Shown: positions 1 to 9,091 of the stretch, in pieces
Layout of the letters: each line of letters begins with the position of its first letter
Position numbering within the stretch: position 1 is the first letter of the stretch
Assembly: GCF_013403865.1 (NCBI RefSeq)
Contig: NZ_JABFDK010000013.1
Coordinates: 16,179-80,178, forward strand
Reading direction: 5' to 3'
Origin: Winogradskyella costae
Lineage (GTDB): Bacteria > Bacteroidota > Bacteroidia > Flavobacteriales > Flavobacteriaceae
DNA length: 64,000 nucleotides
The notes under the pieces: generated by a model
Database searches by the model: none
Seen by the model: only the letters and a program-made list of their open reading frames with translations
What the model was told of the DNA's origin: nothing
Position numbers and translations under genes: made by a program

Positions 1-87
1 TGAAATTATGAAATGAAGCCTATCTTTTTCAAGCAGAAATCAAAATCCTTTAACAGTCTAAAATTTAGACTATTAAGAACTAAAATT

Positions 88-912
88 TTAAAACCGATTA
101 TCACCATCTAATAAATCACCCAATCCACCAAGAATACTACCTTCACCTTTAGATTTTCCACCTCTAGGTACTGATGCTAAAACTCTGCCGGCTAATCGAC
201 TAAATGGTAAGGATTGAATATACACTTTTCCTGGCCCTTGAAGTTTTGCAAAAAATAAACCTTCACCTCCAAAAATTGAATTCTTAATACCACCAATAAA
301 TTCGATATCATAATCAACGCCTTGAGTAAAACCAATAATACATCCTGTATCTACGCGTAGCGTTTCTCCTGCTGCTAAAGTCTTAACAGCCGTTGTTCCT
401 CCTGCATGCACAAATGCCATACCATCACCTTCTAACTTCTGCATAATAAAGCCTTCTCCTCCAAAAAGGCCTCGTCCTAATTTTTTAGAAAACTCAATAC
501 CAACACTCACTCCCTTTGCAGCACATAAAAAGGCATCTTTCTGGCATATAAACTTTCCACCATACTCTAATAAGTCAATCGGAATTATTTTTCCAGGATA
601 TGGAGATGCAAAAGACACATTACGTTTTCCTGTAAGGTCATTGTAAAAAGCCGTCATAAATAAACTTTCACCTGTAAGAATACGTTTTCCAGCCCCAAGG
701 ATTTTACCTAAAATTCCTGTATCTTTTTGTGAGCCATCGCCAAAAATAGTGTCCATCTTAATACCATCATCCATCATCATAAAACTTCCCGATTCCGCAA
801 TAACAGCTTCTTGTGGATCTAATTCTATTTCTACATATTGCATTTCTTCACCGTAAATACGGTAATCTATCTCGTGAGCATTTCTGTCGTTATAATTTGG
901 TAATTTTTCCAT
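88..912 (-). CDS. AIM24 / TIGR00266 family protein
   Basis: Conserved protein of 274 residues whose glycine-rich, repeated beta-strand pattern (FGGEG occurs twice, near residues 150 and 215) matches the AIM24/TIGR00266 family, a TRAP-like beta fold. The biochemical role in bacteria is not established. It has no signal peptide or membrane segment, so it is predicted cytosolic. It is transcribed alone; the next gene on the same strand is 170 bases upstream. The length is usual for the family. Family assignment is firm, function unknown. Confidence 0.85.
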   Translation of the reverse strand: MEKLPNYNDRNAHEIDYRIYGEEMQYVEIELDPQEAVIAESGSFMMMDDGIKMDTIFGDGSQKDTGILGKILGAGKRILTGESLFMTAFYNDLTGKRNVSFASPYPGKIIPIDLLEYGGKFICQKDAFLCAAKGVSVGIEFSKKLGRGLFGGEGFIMQKLEGDGMAFVHAGGTTAVKTLAAGETLRVDTGCIIGFTQGVDYDIEFIGGIKNSIFGGEGLFFAKLQGPGKVYIQSLPFSRLAGRVLASVPRGGKSKGEGSILGGLGDLLDGDNRF

Positions 913-1084
913 AGTTGATGTATTTAATGTTTTTGACGCTGAAACAAGTTCTGCATAAATTGATTCAACTATATGTTGAAATAGTTACAATTTTGTTACA
1001 TATTTTTTTTAAAACAAATAGTATAAATTCATTTCTCATAATTTTATGACAATTTTCCATTTTTAAACTCTTGACTCTCAACTC

Positions 1085-1540
1085 TTAATTCTTAACTTTC
1101 AAAGTCCATTCAAAATTGAAGGAAGACACTTCTACACCATCCTTATTTATACCGTTTGCGTTTAACCAAACTGTTTGACCCTCTCCTGTTTCAATAGCTT
1201 TAATTATAGCGTTGTCTATTTTATGCCCTTCATTACATACAAACGTAATTCTGCCTGTAGCCTTCTTTGTGAATGAAGCATTATTAGAAGCTACTAACAT
1301 AGATATTTTTTTACCGTTTTCTTTAATCTTTTTCATGACTAATGCCCCAGTTGTTAACTCGGCTGCCATGCCTTGTACAGCCCAAAACATAGATTTAAAA
1401 GGATTTTGATTTACCCAACGATGCTTCACCGTTACAACACAAGAGTTTTCATTTAGTTCTTTTGTTCTAACACCTGTAAAATAGGCTGCAGGTAGCTTAA
1501 ACATTAGATATTTATTAAGTTTAGATGGTGTTATATTCAT
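1085..1540 (-). CDS. DUF4442 (hotdog-fold thioesterase-like) protein
   Basis: About 151 residues resembling DUF4442 proteins, which have a hotdog fold related to acyl-CoA thioesterases; the segment around VKHRWVNQNPFKSMFWAVQG is typical. No substrate can be assigned. The ATG at 1540 was chosen because the only upstream start in frame is a TTG at 1552, four codons earlier, and the family normally starts near MNIT. The stop codon lies inside a run of degenerate ACTCT/AACTCTTAA repeats. Confidence 0.8.
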   Translation of the reverse strand: MNITPSKLNKYLMFKLPAAYFTGVRTKELNENSCVVTVKHRWVNQNPFKSMFWAVQGMAAELTTGALVMKKIKENGKKISMLVASNNASFTKKATGRITFVCNEGHKIDNAIIKAIETGEGQTVWLNANGINKDGVEVSSFNFEWTLKVKN

Positions 1541-1650
1541 ATGTATCAACAATAATTTGTACTAAAATAATCGAAAATACTCAACTGAACTAATGTTAAA
1601 AAAATGTTAATTTACAGTACTATGCGTAACACAATACCTTTTTAAAGACA

Positions 1651-1658
1651 TATATTTG
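1651..1658 (+). promoter_or_regulatory. Bacteroidota -7 promoter element (DUF4870 gene)
   Basis: TATATTTG matches the Bacteroidota -7 consensus TAnnTTTG and lies 28 bases before the ATG of the DUF4870 gene. I see no clear TTTG -33 box at the expected spacing, so this rests on the -7 element alone. Confidence 0.4.
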
Positions 1659-1686
1659 TATAAGCAACTATTATATACTTTTTAAA

Positions 1687-2133
1687 ATGATAAATAATCA
1701 TCACAGAAATTTAGCGACATTTATACATTTGTCAACGTTTTTAAGATTTATAATACCCTTTGGAAATTTTATTGGTCCTATAGTATTATGGGCTGCTAAT
1801 AAAAGCAAATCCGAATTTATAGATCAGCATGGAAAACAGGCTATTAATTTTCAAATTAGCGTTTTACTCTATGCCATTATTATAGGTACGTTAAGCGTAC
1901 CGTTTTTTATATTTAAGATATTCCGAGGGATGGATATTTTAGACTTTAACGGTTTTAATAATTTTCATATTAACATCGGAGAGCCTTCTCCTTTCCTTTA
2001 TATAGGTGGCGGTTTAGGAGTCTTAGCAATTGTTGCTTTTATAATTGAATTAGCCCTTATTGTTAAAGCTAGTTTATCAGCACGAGATGGCAACACGTTT
2101 AAATATCCAATAACTATCAACTTTTTAAAGTAA
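1687..2133 (+). CDS. DUF4870 domain-containing membrane protein
   Basis: A 148-residue protein with three to four hydrophobic segments (about residues 12-38, 56-78, 100-130) and the DUF4870 signature of a Ser/Asp-rich loop followed by a conserved HGKQAINFQ-like stretch (residues 49-57). Predicted inner-membrane protein of unknown function, related to Tic20-like membrane proteins. It sits just upstream of the PadR/PspC group, as is common in Flavobacteriaceae, which suggests an envelope-stress context (inference). Confidence 0.85.
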   Translation: MINNHHRNLATFIHLSTFLRFIIPFGNFIGPIVLWAANKSKSEFIDQHGKQAINFQISVLLYAIIIGTLSVPFFIFKIFRGMDILDFNGFNNFHINIGEPSPFLYIGGGLGVLAIVAFIIELALIVKASLSARDGNTFKYPITINFLK

Positions 2134-2170
2134 GTAACAAGTAATCATCAATAATCAAATCAATCAAAAA

Positions 2171-2209
2171 ATGAACAGTTTAATCGAATTTAAGAATTAC
2201 ATCCTATGA
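2171..2209 (+). CDS. Candidate 12-residue upstream ORF
   Basis: A 12-codon ORF starting MNSLIEF, preceded by an A-rich stretch, whose TGA overlaps the ATG of the next small ORF as ATGA. It may be a leader peptide that couples translation into the PadR cistron, or the remnant of a longer gene broken by a frameshift at 2206. It has no recognisable domain. Support is only the overlap pattern, so confidence is low. Confidence 0.25.
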   Translation: MNSLIEFKNYIL

Positions 2210-2298
2210 CACGAGCGCAGACAAAATTACCGTATAACAAATTAAGTTTCTTGCGCGAACTGCATGTGACTTTAATAAAAAACAGAAAACACACATGA
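2206..2298 (+). CDS. Candidate 30-residue ORF coupled to padR
   Basis: A 30-codon ORF (starts MTRAQTKLPY, basic C-terminus) whose start overlaps the stop of a 12-codon ORF and whose stop overlaps the start of the PadR gene, both as ATGA. The same overlap joins PadR to PspC, giving four cistrons in a chain. This suggests translational coupling. Codon choice (CGA, GCG, CGC, CTG) is less AT-biased than in neighbouring genes. No homology is recognised; it could be fortuitous. Confidence 0.3.
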   Translation: MTRAQTKLPYNKLSFLRELHVTLIKNRKHT

Positions 2299-2636
2299 AG
2301 ATAGAAAACACAAAAGCACAAATGCGAAAAGGTGTATTGGAATATTGCATTCTATCCGTTTTAAAAGACGAAGATGCTTATGTTGCAGAGATTCTAAGCA
2401 CACTAAAAGACGCAAAAATGCTCGTTGTAGAAGGTACTATATATCCCCTCTTAACACGGCTAAAAAATGCAGGATTACTCAATTACCGATGGGAAGAATC
2501 TACATCGGGACCACCAAGAAAATATTATGGACTTACAGAGACAGGGCAACTGTTTCTAACAGAATTAAATACTACTTGGAACGAATTACAAAATGCAGTT
2601 AACCTAGTAACCACTACAAAAACATCAAAGAAATGA
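2295..2636 (+). CDS. PadR family transcriptional regulator
   Basis: 113-residue winged-helix protein of the PadR family. The recognition region (about residues 44-62, with the sequence GTIYPLLTRLKNAGLL) and the following beta-wing with GPPRKYY are diagnostic. PadR proteins are usually autoregulated repressors. Its stop overlaps the ATG of the PspC gene by four bases (ATGA), so the two are translationally coupled. This PadR-PspC-GIN arrangement is recurrent in Bacteroidota and probably senses envelope stress, though the ligand is unknown. Confidence 0.92.
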   Translation: MKIENTKAQMRKGVLEYCILSVLKDEDAYVAEILSTLKDAKMLVVEGTIYPLLTRLKNAGLLNYRWEESTSGPPRKYYGLTETGQLFLTELNTTWNELQNAVNLVTTTKTSKK

Positions 2637-4447
2637 ATAAAACAGTCAATATAAATTTAGCCGGTATATTCTTCCATATAGACGAAGATGCTTACCTCAA
2701 ATTATCACGCTATCTTGAGGCTATAAAACGTTCATTTACAGATTCTCAAGGTCGCTCAGAAATCATTTCAGATATTGAAGCTAGAATTGCAGAATTATTT
2801 GCAGAGCGTATTCAAAACGAAAAACAAGTTGTTGGCGTAAAGTTAGTTGACGAGGTGATTACCATTATGGGGCAACCTGAAGACTACTTAGTCGATGACG
2901 AAATTTTTGAAGATGAACCAAAACAGCACTACAAGCAAAAATCTGGTGCAACGCGACGTTTGTTTAGAGATACAGACAACTCGTACGTTGGTGGTGTTTC
3001 TGCTGGTTTAGGTCATTATTTTGGAATTGACGCATTATGGATTCGTTTGTTATGGGTTATTTTAATGTTTGGTGCTGGTACAGGATTTTTACTTTATATT
3101 TTACTTTGGGCTTTAATACCTGAAGCCAAAACTACTGCTGAAAAACTCACCATGACAGGTGACGCCGTAAACATTAGTAATATCGAAAAAAAAATTAAAG
3201 ACGGTATTGATACCGTATCCGAAAATTTTAAAAATGTAGACTTAAAAAAACACGGAGACAAACTAAAAGAAGGGTTTGATCATGTTTCAGATAACATATC
3301 CGAAACTGTAAAAAATGTCGATTTTCAGAAGCAAGGCAGTAAGTTAAAATCGAGTTCGCAATCTTTTTTTGAAACGATCGGTTCTATCATTATGTTTTTC
3401 TTAAAAGTAATTGCGAAATTCATCGGTATAATTTTAATAATCGTAGGTATAAGTGCCTTAATCGGACTCATAATTGCTTTTTTTACCGTTGGGGTTACCA
3501 ATGCCGTTCATTTTCCTGGTATGGATTTTATTGATGCTTCAAATGCAGCCAATATTCCAATGTGGTTAATGTCAATGTTATTGTTCTTTGTGGTCGGAAT
3601 TCCTTTTTTCTTTATCTTTTATTTAGGATTAAAAATTCTTATAAACAACCTTAAATCTATTGGTAACATTGCGAAATTTACACTTTTAGGGCTTTGGATA
3701 ATGGCTATAATTGGCTTAGTCATCACTGGTGTAAAACAAGCTACAGAGCACGCTTATGATGCGACCATTGTAAAAGTAGAAAAGCAAATAAACATCACCT
3801 CAAAAGACACGTTGAAATTAAGAATGTTGAGTCATGATATTTATAATCAAAATTTTATTAGAAATTATAAAAATTACAAGATCAGCCCAATAAATAACGG
3901 TGAGAGAATAATATCTAGTACTGATGTTAGATTAATAATAAAACAAACTTCAGATTCCTTAGCAAGCATTAAAATTCACTCACTGGCTAGTGGTAGCAAT
4001 TACGATTTAGCTAGAGAACGCGCGCAAAACATAAACTATAAGTATGAATTGAATAAAAACGAACTAAAAATGGATTCTTATTTTACCACAGAAGGATCTA
4101 ATAAATTTAGCGAGCAGCAAGTAGAGATTTATATCTATTTACCTGAAGGTACAGTATTTCAAACAGACAATTATGTATCGCGCTTTTCAAAATATTATAA
4201 TGCACCAGATAATTTACTAACACGCGAAATGGATAATCACTATTATAAAGTTGATATGAATGCCATTGGATGTTTAGACTGTATTGAAGAAATCAAAGAA
4301 CAAGATATTGAAAATGTCTTTGAAGAGGCCGTTGAAGATATCTATGAGCAAGAAATAGGAACGCTTAAAAACACAGATAAGAAATCTGAAGTTAACATTA
4401 AAATTAATCATGAAGACGGAGTGAGTATTGAAGTTAATGACAACTGA
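2633..4447 (+). CDS. PspC domain-containing membrane protein
   Basis: 604-residue protein. Residues 1-100 form a conserved N-terminal cytosolic region found in Bacteroidota PspC proteins. Residues about 105-165 are the PspC domain (RRLFRDTDNSYVGGVSAGLG, then a membrane helix rich in W and L ending WALIPEA). Further membrane segments lie around 255-288, 310-336 and 349-367, followed by a large extracytoplasmic C-terminal region ending in an acidic tail. PspC proteins belong to the phage-shock type envelope-stress response. It is coupled to the upstream PadR and followed by a GIN-domain lipoprotein. Confidence 0.88.
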   Translation: MNKTVNINLAGIFFHIDEDAYLKLSRYLEAIKRSFTDSQGRSEIISDIEARIAELFAERIQNEKQVVGVKLVDEVITIMGQPEDYLVDDEIFEDEPKQHYKQKSGATRRLFRDTDNSYVGGVSAGLGHYFGIDALWIRLLWVILMFGAGTGFLLYILLWALIPEAKTTAEKLTMTGDAVNISNIEKKIKDGIDTVSENFKNVDLKKHGDKLKEGFDHVSDNISETVKNVDFQKQGSKLKSSSQSFFETIGSIIMFFLKVIAKFIGIILIIVGISALIGLIIAFFTVGVTNAVHFPGMDFIDASNAANIPMWLMSMLLFFVVGIPFFFIFYLGLKILINNLKSIGNIAKFTLLGLWIMAIIGLVITGVKQATEHAYDATIVKVEKQINITSKDTLKLRMLSHDIYNQNFIRNYKNYKISPINNGERIISSTDVRLIIKQTSDSLASIKIHSLASGSNYDLARERAQNINYKYELNKNELKMDSYFTTEGSNKFSEQQVEIYIYLPEGTVFQTDNYVSRFSKYYNAPDNLLTREMDNHYYKVDMNAIGCLDCIEEIKEQDIENVFEEAVEDIYEQEIGTLKNTDKKSEVNIKINHEDGVSIEVNDN

Positions 4448-4549
4448 ACCGAATCATTCTACAGCTCATCATTTTAAAACATGTAACCAAGCTTAATCAG
4501 CTTAAATTTATATCATAACAATTCATCAATCAAAAAACCAACAGAAATC

Positions 4550-5278
4550 ATGACTACACTAACCCGAATTATTATCATTAGTATTATTAGTTTATTAATG
4601 CTCTCTTGCAACTTCTCTATGAATTTTGGGGAAGGTGTTGACGGCAATGGAGAGGTTGTTACTATGGATCGTGATATTTCACCAGACTTTAATGAAATTA
4701 AAGTTAGCCAAGGTATAGACCTATACATTACCCAATCTGATGCAATTGGACTTAGTGTTGAAGCCGATGAAAATCTTCAAGATTTAATTATGACAGATGT
4801 AGAGAATAGTATCTTACATATATACGCTACGGAAAACATAAGAAGAGCAAGTTCTAAAAAAGTACTATTAAGTATTGAAACCATCTCAGCACTTAAAGCT
4901 ACAAGCGGAAGCGATGTATATTCTACTAATACGATATCGGTTCCTGGTTTAGAAATTAACACTACCAGTGGAGCGGATATAACCTTAGATGTGATTACAG
5001 AAACCTTAAAATGTAAATCTACAAGCGGTAGCGATATTAAGGTAAGCGGAACTACGAAATTCTTAATAGCAGAGGCCACCAGCGGTAGCGACATTGATGC
5101 GTCTAACCTTTTAGCCGATACATCTGATGTAAAAGCGACAAGCGGAGCTGACATTTCTGTAAACACTTCAAAAGAGCTGACAGCAAATGCAACTAGTGGT
5201 GGAGATATAAGATATTCTGGAAATCCTAAAAAAGTAAATAAATCTGATACTTCTGCGGGTAGTGTAAAACAGCAATAA
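4550..5278 (+). CDS. Head GIN domain (DUF2807) lipoprotein
   Basis: 242-residue protein with a lipoprotein signal peptide (lipobox LMLSC, Cys20) and a GIN/DUF2807 domain. The domain shows a striking repeat of T-S-G-(S/A/G)-D-(I/V) six times between residues about 120 and 220, roughly every 20 residues, as expected for a right-handed parallel beta-helix. It is predicted to be anchored in the envelope, outside the cytosol. It is the last gene of the PadR-PspC group and is followed by a strong terminator hairpin. Precise function is unknown. Confidence 0.88.
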   Translation: MTTLTRIIIISIISLLMLSCNFSMNFGEGVDGNGEVVTMDRDISPDFNEIKVSQGIDLYITQSDAIGLSVEADENLQDLIMTDVENSILHIYATENIRRASSKKVLLSIETISALKATSGSDVYSTNTISVPGLEINTTSGADITLDVITETLKCKSTSGSDIKVSGTTKFLIAEATSGSDIDASNLLADTSDVKATSGADISVNTSKELTANATSGGDIRYSGNPKKVNKSDTSAGSVKQQ

Positions 5279-5342
5279 ACACATTATACAGCAATGAGCA
5301 CCTATTTAGTTTAGCTACTAAGAACCTATTAATCAAATACAT

Positions 5343-5384
5343 AAAAACCATCTTAAACTTTAAATAGAGTTTGGGATGGTTTTT
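5343..5384 (+). terminator. Rho-independent terminator after GIN lipoprotein gene
   Basis: An inverted repeat of about 17 pairs (AAAAACCATC... / ...GATGGTTTTT, with two G-T pairs) ends in a T-run. It closes the PadR-PspC-GIN transcript. Confidence 0.75.
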
Positions 5385-5534
5385 GCTTATCTTAGTTTAT
5401 TAACTTTTAATTGGTCAATATTAAACAGAAATCCTTAATATTGACAATCGAAACTTCACACAGTCGCCTGTTATTATAAATAGTGACTTATTTTAGAAGT
5501 TTTGTGTCTCTTAAAAGACAGTAAATAATAGAAC

Positions 5535-6371
5535 ATGAAAAAAATAATACTTACTCTAATTTTAATCATTGCTGCCTTACCTGTACTACATGCACAGTCT
5601 GACGATAAAATTAAAGGAGATAGAAATGTGACTATAAAACAGACGTTTATTGATAATTTTCATTCAATTATAGTTGATGGTGATTTTTCAATTGAAATCG
5701 TTTACAATAGTAAGCCCTCAGTAAACATTGAAGCTGATGACAATTTACATGATGTTATTCAGTTTAATGTTGTTGATGGTGTCTTAACGTTTACTGAGAC
5801 CGTTCGTATTTCGTCAAAAAAGAAATTAAATATTACCGTAAATTATGGTGATGGCCTCAGTACCATAGAAACGAGAGGTGATGGAGAAATTAGATCTTTA
5901 ACGTCTATGGAACTTGGTGATGTTACTTTAACAACTTCCGATAATTCTAGAGCATACCTAAACATTAACTCTAAAACATTTAACTATAAAAGCTCAGGAA
6001 AGTCTAAAGCACGCTTAAATCTTACTGCAGATACTTCTAAGATTGAATTAAGCGATAATAGCAAATTGGATGCTTTAATTAATAGTAAAACTGCAGGTTT
6101 TATTTTATACCAACGTGCAGATGCTGTTATTGAAGGAAGAGCGAATAATTCTATATTTCAACTTGATAGTTCTACTAATTTTGATGGAGCAAAATTTGAT
6201 GTCAAAAGTGTTGATGTTACATTAGAAGATAGTAGTGATTTAACTATTTCTGCAACTGAAAATATTACTATCGCTGCTTCTGGTGATAGCGAAATTTATC
6301 TTTTTGGTAGTCCTGTAATTACTATTACTAAGTTTGAAGACACAGCTAAGTTGCAAAAGAAACAACGCTAA
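5535..6371 (+). CDS. GIN domain (DUF2807) secreted protein
   Basis: 278-residue protein with a cleavable-type signal peptide (MKKIILTLILIIAALPVLHAQ) and a DUF2807 beta-helical domain similar in pattern to the preceding GIN lipoprotein, with the shared segment I-x-I-E-A-D-D-N-L-H/Q-D near residue 65. It lacks a lipobox, so it is probably periplasmic or secreted. It is separated from the first GIN gene by a terminator and so probably has its own promoter. It looks like a diverged paralog; role unknown. Confidence 0.82.
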   Translation: MKKIILTLILIIAALPVLHAQSDDKIKGDRNVTIKQTFIDNFHSIIVDGDFSIEIVYNSKPSVNIEADDNLHDVIQFNVVDGVLTFTETVRISSKKKLNITVNYGDGLSTIETRGDGEIRSLTSMELGDVTLTTSDNSRAYLNINSKTFNYKSSGKSKARLNLTADTSKIELSDNSKLDALINSKTAGFILYQRADAVIEGRANNSIFQLDSSTNFDGAKFDVKSVDVTLEDSSDLTISATENITIAASGDSEIYLFGSPVITITKFEDTAKLQKKQR

Positions 6372-6376
6372 AAACA

Positions 6377-6976
6377 CTAAGACTCTTTAATTTTAAGAGA
6401 AAATTGAATCTCAATTTCGGGTGAAACTTTAACCATACCTAACATTTTGGTAGGTGCAGTTAATTTAAAGTCATTAATGTCTAATGGCATTACTCCACTG
6501 ACCTGTAAACCCTCACTATTTGCTATAGTAATAGGAACTGTATAGGCCCTCATAATATTACTAATCGTTATTTCTATAGTCGCTGTAATGAACCCAGACT
6601 CTTTTTTAGCTTTAGAAATTTCTTTTAGCTTGAGAATTATTTCTGGATGCTCTTCGGTATTCAATAGTTTATTGAAATCTTTATTTATAGCCTTACCACC
6701 ACAATTAAATTCTAAATTAGGAAGTGTTAATTTCGTGTCCTTAAACTCTATCCTTTTGTCATAATCTATATAACTAATTCTTATTGCTTCAGAAATTGTA
6801 GTCATATCAAATTGACACTCAAACGTACTCACATTAGTTTTACCTTTAATTCTTAAAAAACTATCAGAAGATAAAACCACAGTTGATTCTTTAGTTTCAA
6901 GTGCTTCGACGTCAAAAAAAGCAGATAGCACAGATCCCAAGAAAAATAAACTGATAAATAATCCTGTCTTAACCAT
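6377..6976 (-). CDS. YceI family protein (second copy in operon)
   Basis: 199-residue secreted protein with an N-terminal signal segment and the YceI lipocalin-like fold (segments around GKTNVSTFECQF and the C-terminal KLTAPTKMLGMVKVSPEIEIQF). YceI proteins bind isoprenoid-type lipids in the periplasm. It is the last gene of the YceI-porin-YceI set on this strand. It is clearly diverged from the 8356-8946 paralog. A terminator-like hairpin lies just upstream, between it and the porin gene, so it may be expressed less than the first two genes. Confidence 0.85.
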   Translation of the reverse strand: MVKTGLFISLFFLGSVLSAFFDVEALETKESTVVLSSDSFLRIKGKTNVSTFECQFDMTTISEAIRISYIDYDKRIEFKDTKLTLPNLEFNCGGKAINKDFNKLLNTEEHPEIILKLKEISKAKKESGFITATIEITISNIMRAYTVPITIANSEGLQVSGVMPLDINDFKLTAPTKMLGMVKVSPEIEIQFSLKIKES

Positions 6977-6996
6977 AATTAAAAAAAATAAAAAGT

Positions 6997-7026
6997 AAGA
7001 CCTCCATCCGGAAAGATGAAGGTCTT
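6997..7026 (-). terminator. Terminator-like hairpin after porin gene
   Basis: Stem AAGACCT/AGGTCTT with one mismatch and four further inner pairs (CATC/GATG), loop CGGAAA, followed on the minus strand by T-rich sequence. It lies between the porin stop and the second YceI gene and may act as a partial terminator. Confidence 0.55.
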
Positions 7027-7038
7027 AAAAACTAATAC

Positions 7039-8316
7039 TTAAAAGCTTATAACTGCCTCTAACATAAGCCCATCAAACTGACCATCTTCAAGAAGATCTC
7101 CGGTTGGATAATCCTCATATTTTTGTACTACATATTCGGCTTTCAATAATACATTTTGGGTTAAAAACCAACCTGCGCCTAGTTGAAATCTATTAACACT
7201 AACATCATCACCACTTGCTAACTCAGCACTTACTGTGTTGTAACGTGCACCTAAATATACGTTTTCTGCTTGCCCAAATCTGTATATAACCTCACCAGCA
7301 TATTGATCTGCGTTTCTTCTATCGGCTTCACTTAAAGCTTTTCCTGAAGCTAACTCAACAGTTCCAAAAAATTCTAATCCACCATACTTAACAAATGGGT
7401 TAATCATTACTGCAGTAATTTGATTTTTAAAACCAGGATCAAAACGACCAGATCTAAAGTTATCGCTAGTTGCTGTAGCATCTTGCATAATATTATAATA
7501 TCTAGAACCAGCTCTATCTGCAGAATATAAATATACATTTGGAGCATACCCTGTATTGTATAACGATCCTGTTAATCTGAATCTAAAATCATCATTGATT
7601 TGCTTATCGAAGCCTAATTTTGCTAAGAATGCAGCTCCTCCAGTTGAACCATCAGATACGGTAGTGCTTTGGTTTAATTTACCATTAGTAAATCCGACCA
7701 TACCAAAAAATCCATTATCGGCTGTATAATATACCTCTGCACCAACCTCTGTAGTAAACGAATCCATAATTAAATTCCCTACAAATGGATTGTAAATTGC
7801 CTGCGCATTATCACTTCTTCTAAAATGTGCATCTCCGTAGTTATTTTCCATATGACCAATTTTAATAGTCGTATGCTTCATAAGCTCTTCCATAAATCCT
7901 TTAGAGATAAAATCTAATTTATCTATTTTAAAATACCCCCCTTTTACATAAGGTTCGTGGTGGTGTCTAGATGACAAATACGTTCTTAAATGCATGCTTA
8001 CACCATCGTAAAGCGCCACATCTAAATCTAAATTAGCAGTCGCTAGGTTAAAGTTACTACCAACTTCTGATAACGGTGTAATGCCTGAGTTCTCATTATC
8101 TAAGGCTTGGTACTGCAGAGCAAATGACCCTCCTATCCTAACATGAAGTTCTTCAAAAGCCGTGACAGTGTCTTTTTTTGCTTCAAAAACATTAACACCT
8201 CTTTGATCTGGTTGTCTGTAATTATCAAAATCTCTTGGATTTTTTGTCTGTGCAGATATAGAATATCCCATTGTCATAACAATGACAAGTGCTACGAGTT
8301 TTAATATTGATTTCAT
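7039..8316 (-). CDS. Outer-membrane porin-like beta-barrel protein
   Basis: 425-residue protein with a signal peptide ending SISAQ and a body of alternating aromatic/hydrophobic strands typical of an outer-membrane barrel of the phosphate-selective porin O/P type, ending in a strand with a terminal Phe (LEAVISF). It is flanked by two YceI genes on the same strand with gaps of about 40-60 bases, so they likely form an operon. Transported substrate is not deducible. The family call as porin-like is by fold pattern rather than a specific motif. Confidence 0.7.
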   Translation of the reverse strand: MKSILKLVALVIVMTMGYSISAQTKNPRDFDNYRQPDQRGVNVFEAKKDTVTAFEELHVRIGGSFALQYQALDNENSGITPLSEVGSNFNLATANLDLDVALYDGVSMHLRTYLSSRHHHEPYVKGGYFKIDKLDFISKGFMEELMKHTTIKIGHMENNYGDAHFRRSDNAQAIYNPFVGNLIMDSFTTEVGAEVYYTADNGFFGMVGFTNGKLNQSTTVSDGSTGGAAFLAKLGFDKQINDDFRFRLTGSLYNTGYAPNVYLYSADRAGSRYYNIMQDATATSDNFRSGRFDPGFKNQITAVMINPFVKYGGLEFFGTVELASGKALSEADRRNADQYAGEVIYRFGQAENVYLGARYNTVSAELASGDDVSVNRFQLGAGWFLTQNVLLKAEYVVQKYEDYPTGDLLEDGQFDGLMLEAVISF

Positions 8317-8355
8317 AATTTATAAATTTAAGGTTGAATTGATTTTATGTTTTAT

Positions 8356-8946
8356 TTATTTCTGTTCGAATACGGATTTGAATTCAATTGTAATGTCATT
8401 ACCTGTTTTAATAGTTCCTAATAAAGCTTTAGGTGGATCAATACCAAAATCTGTCATTTTAAATGATTTTTCACCATTAAGTAAAAGCCTATTTCCTTCT
8501 AATTTTACAGTCATATCAATTGTAATTGATTTCGTAACACCAGACACAGTCATTTTCCCTAAAGCAGAAACTTTGAAAGATTGATCAGATAACTTAGTAA
8601 CTTTCTTTAATGACGTAAGACTAAAGTCCATTGTTTTATGATCATTTGTATTTAAAGCTTTATAAGTGTTTTTATCCATTGATGACTTACCACTTTTAAG
8701 ACTTTCTGCTTCAACAGAAAAATTAAGACTACTAATCTCTAGTTCTTCTGAGTTAGCAATAACAACTTTACCTGATTGCTTTTCCGTTTCTAATGTCCAA
8801 TCATGTAAAGAAGACGTTCCATGCACTTCTAACACGGAAGAAGAATTAATTAAAGTATAATTTTGAGAAAAAACAGTCTGAAAAGAAAATAGACTACTTA
8901 AGAAAACTGTTAGAAAAAATACCGGGAGTTTAAAAGAATGTTTCAT
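8356..8946 (-). CDS. YceI family protein (first copy in operon)
   Basis: 196-residue protein with a signal peptide cleaved near FSQ and a complete YceI domain: HGTSSLHDW near residue 43 and the C-terminal FGIDPPKALLGTIKTGNDITIEF. The H-G-T-S-x-L-H-D-W motif is the usual family hallmark. Predicted periplasmic lipid-binding protein. It is the first gene of the YceI-porin-YceI operon, and a Crp/Fnr-like palindrome lies about 50 bases upstream of its start. Confidence 0.9.
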   Translation of the reverse strand: MKHSFKLPVFFLTVFLSSLFSFQTVFSQNYTLINSSSVLEVHGTSSLHDWTLETEKQSGKVVIANSEELEISSLNFSVEAESLKSGKSSMDKNTYKALNTNDHKTMDFSLTSLKKVTKLSDQSFKVSALGKMTVSGVTKSITIDMTVKLEGNRLLLNGEKSFKMTDFGIDPPKALLGTIKTGNDITIEFKSVFEQK

Positions 8947-8996
8947 AATTGAGTTTTAATGTTTCGACAAAGATTGCCATTAAAAGCCTTTTAAAT

Positions 8997-9012
8997 TATG
9001 ACAAAAGTCATA
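8997..9012 (-). promoter_or_regulatory. Putative Crp/Fnr-family operator (TATGAC-AAAA-GTCATA)
   Basis: A perfect 6-4-6 inverted repeat containing TGAC-N4-GTCA, the core of Crp/Fnr-family operators. It lies about 50 bases upstream of the YceI-porin-YceI operon. The binding regulator is not in this window. The perfect symmetry is seen directly; the regulator assignment is inference. Confidence 0.5.
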
Positions 9013-9046
9013 TACCCAATTTTCCTAAAAAAAATGCACAAAAAAA

Positions 9047-9069
9047 AGCCGAAGTGTTAAACTTCGGCT
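9047..9069 (-). terminator. Rho-independent terminator of trxB
   Basis: A 9-bp perfect stem (AGCCGAAGT/ACTTCGGCT) with loop GTTAA, followed on the minus strand by a run of seven T. It lies about 25 bases after the trxB stop. Confidence 0.85.
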
Positions 9070-9091
9070 CCCCATATATGTAAGAATTAAT

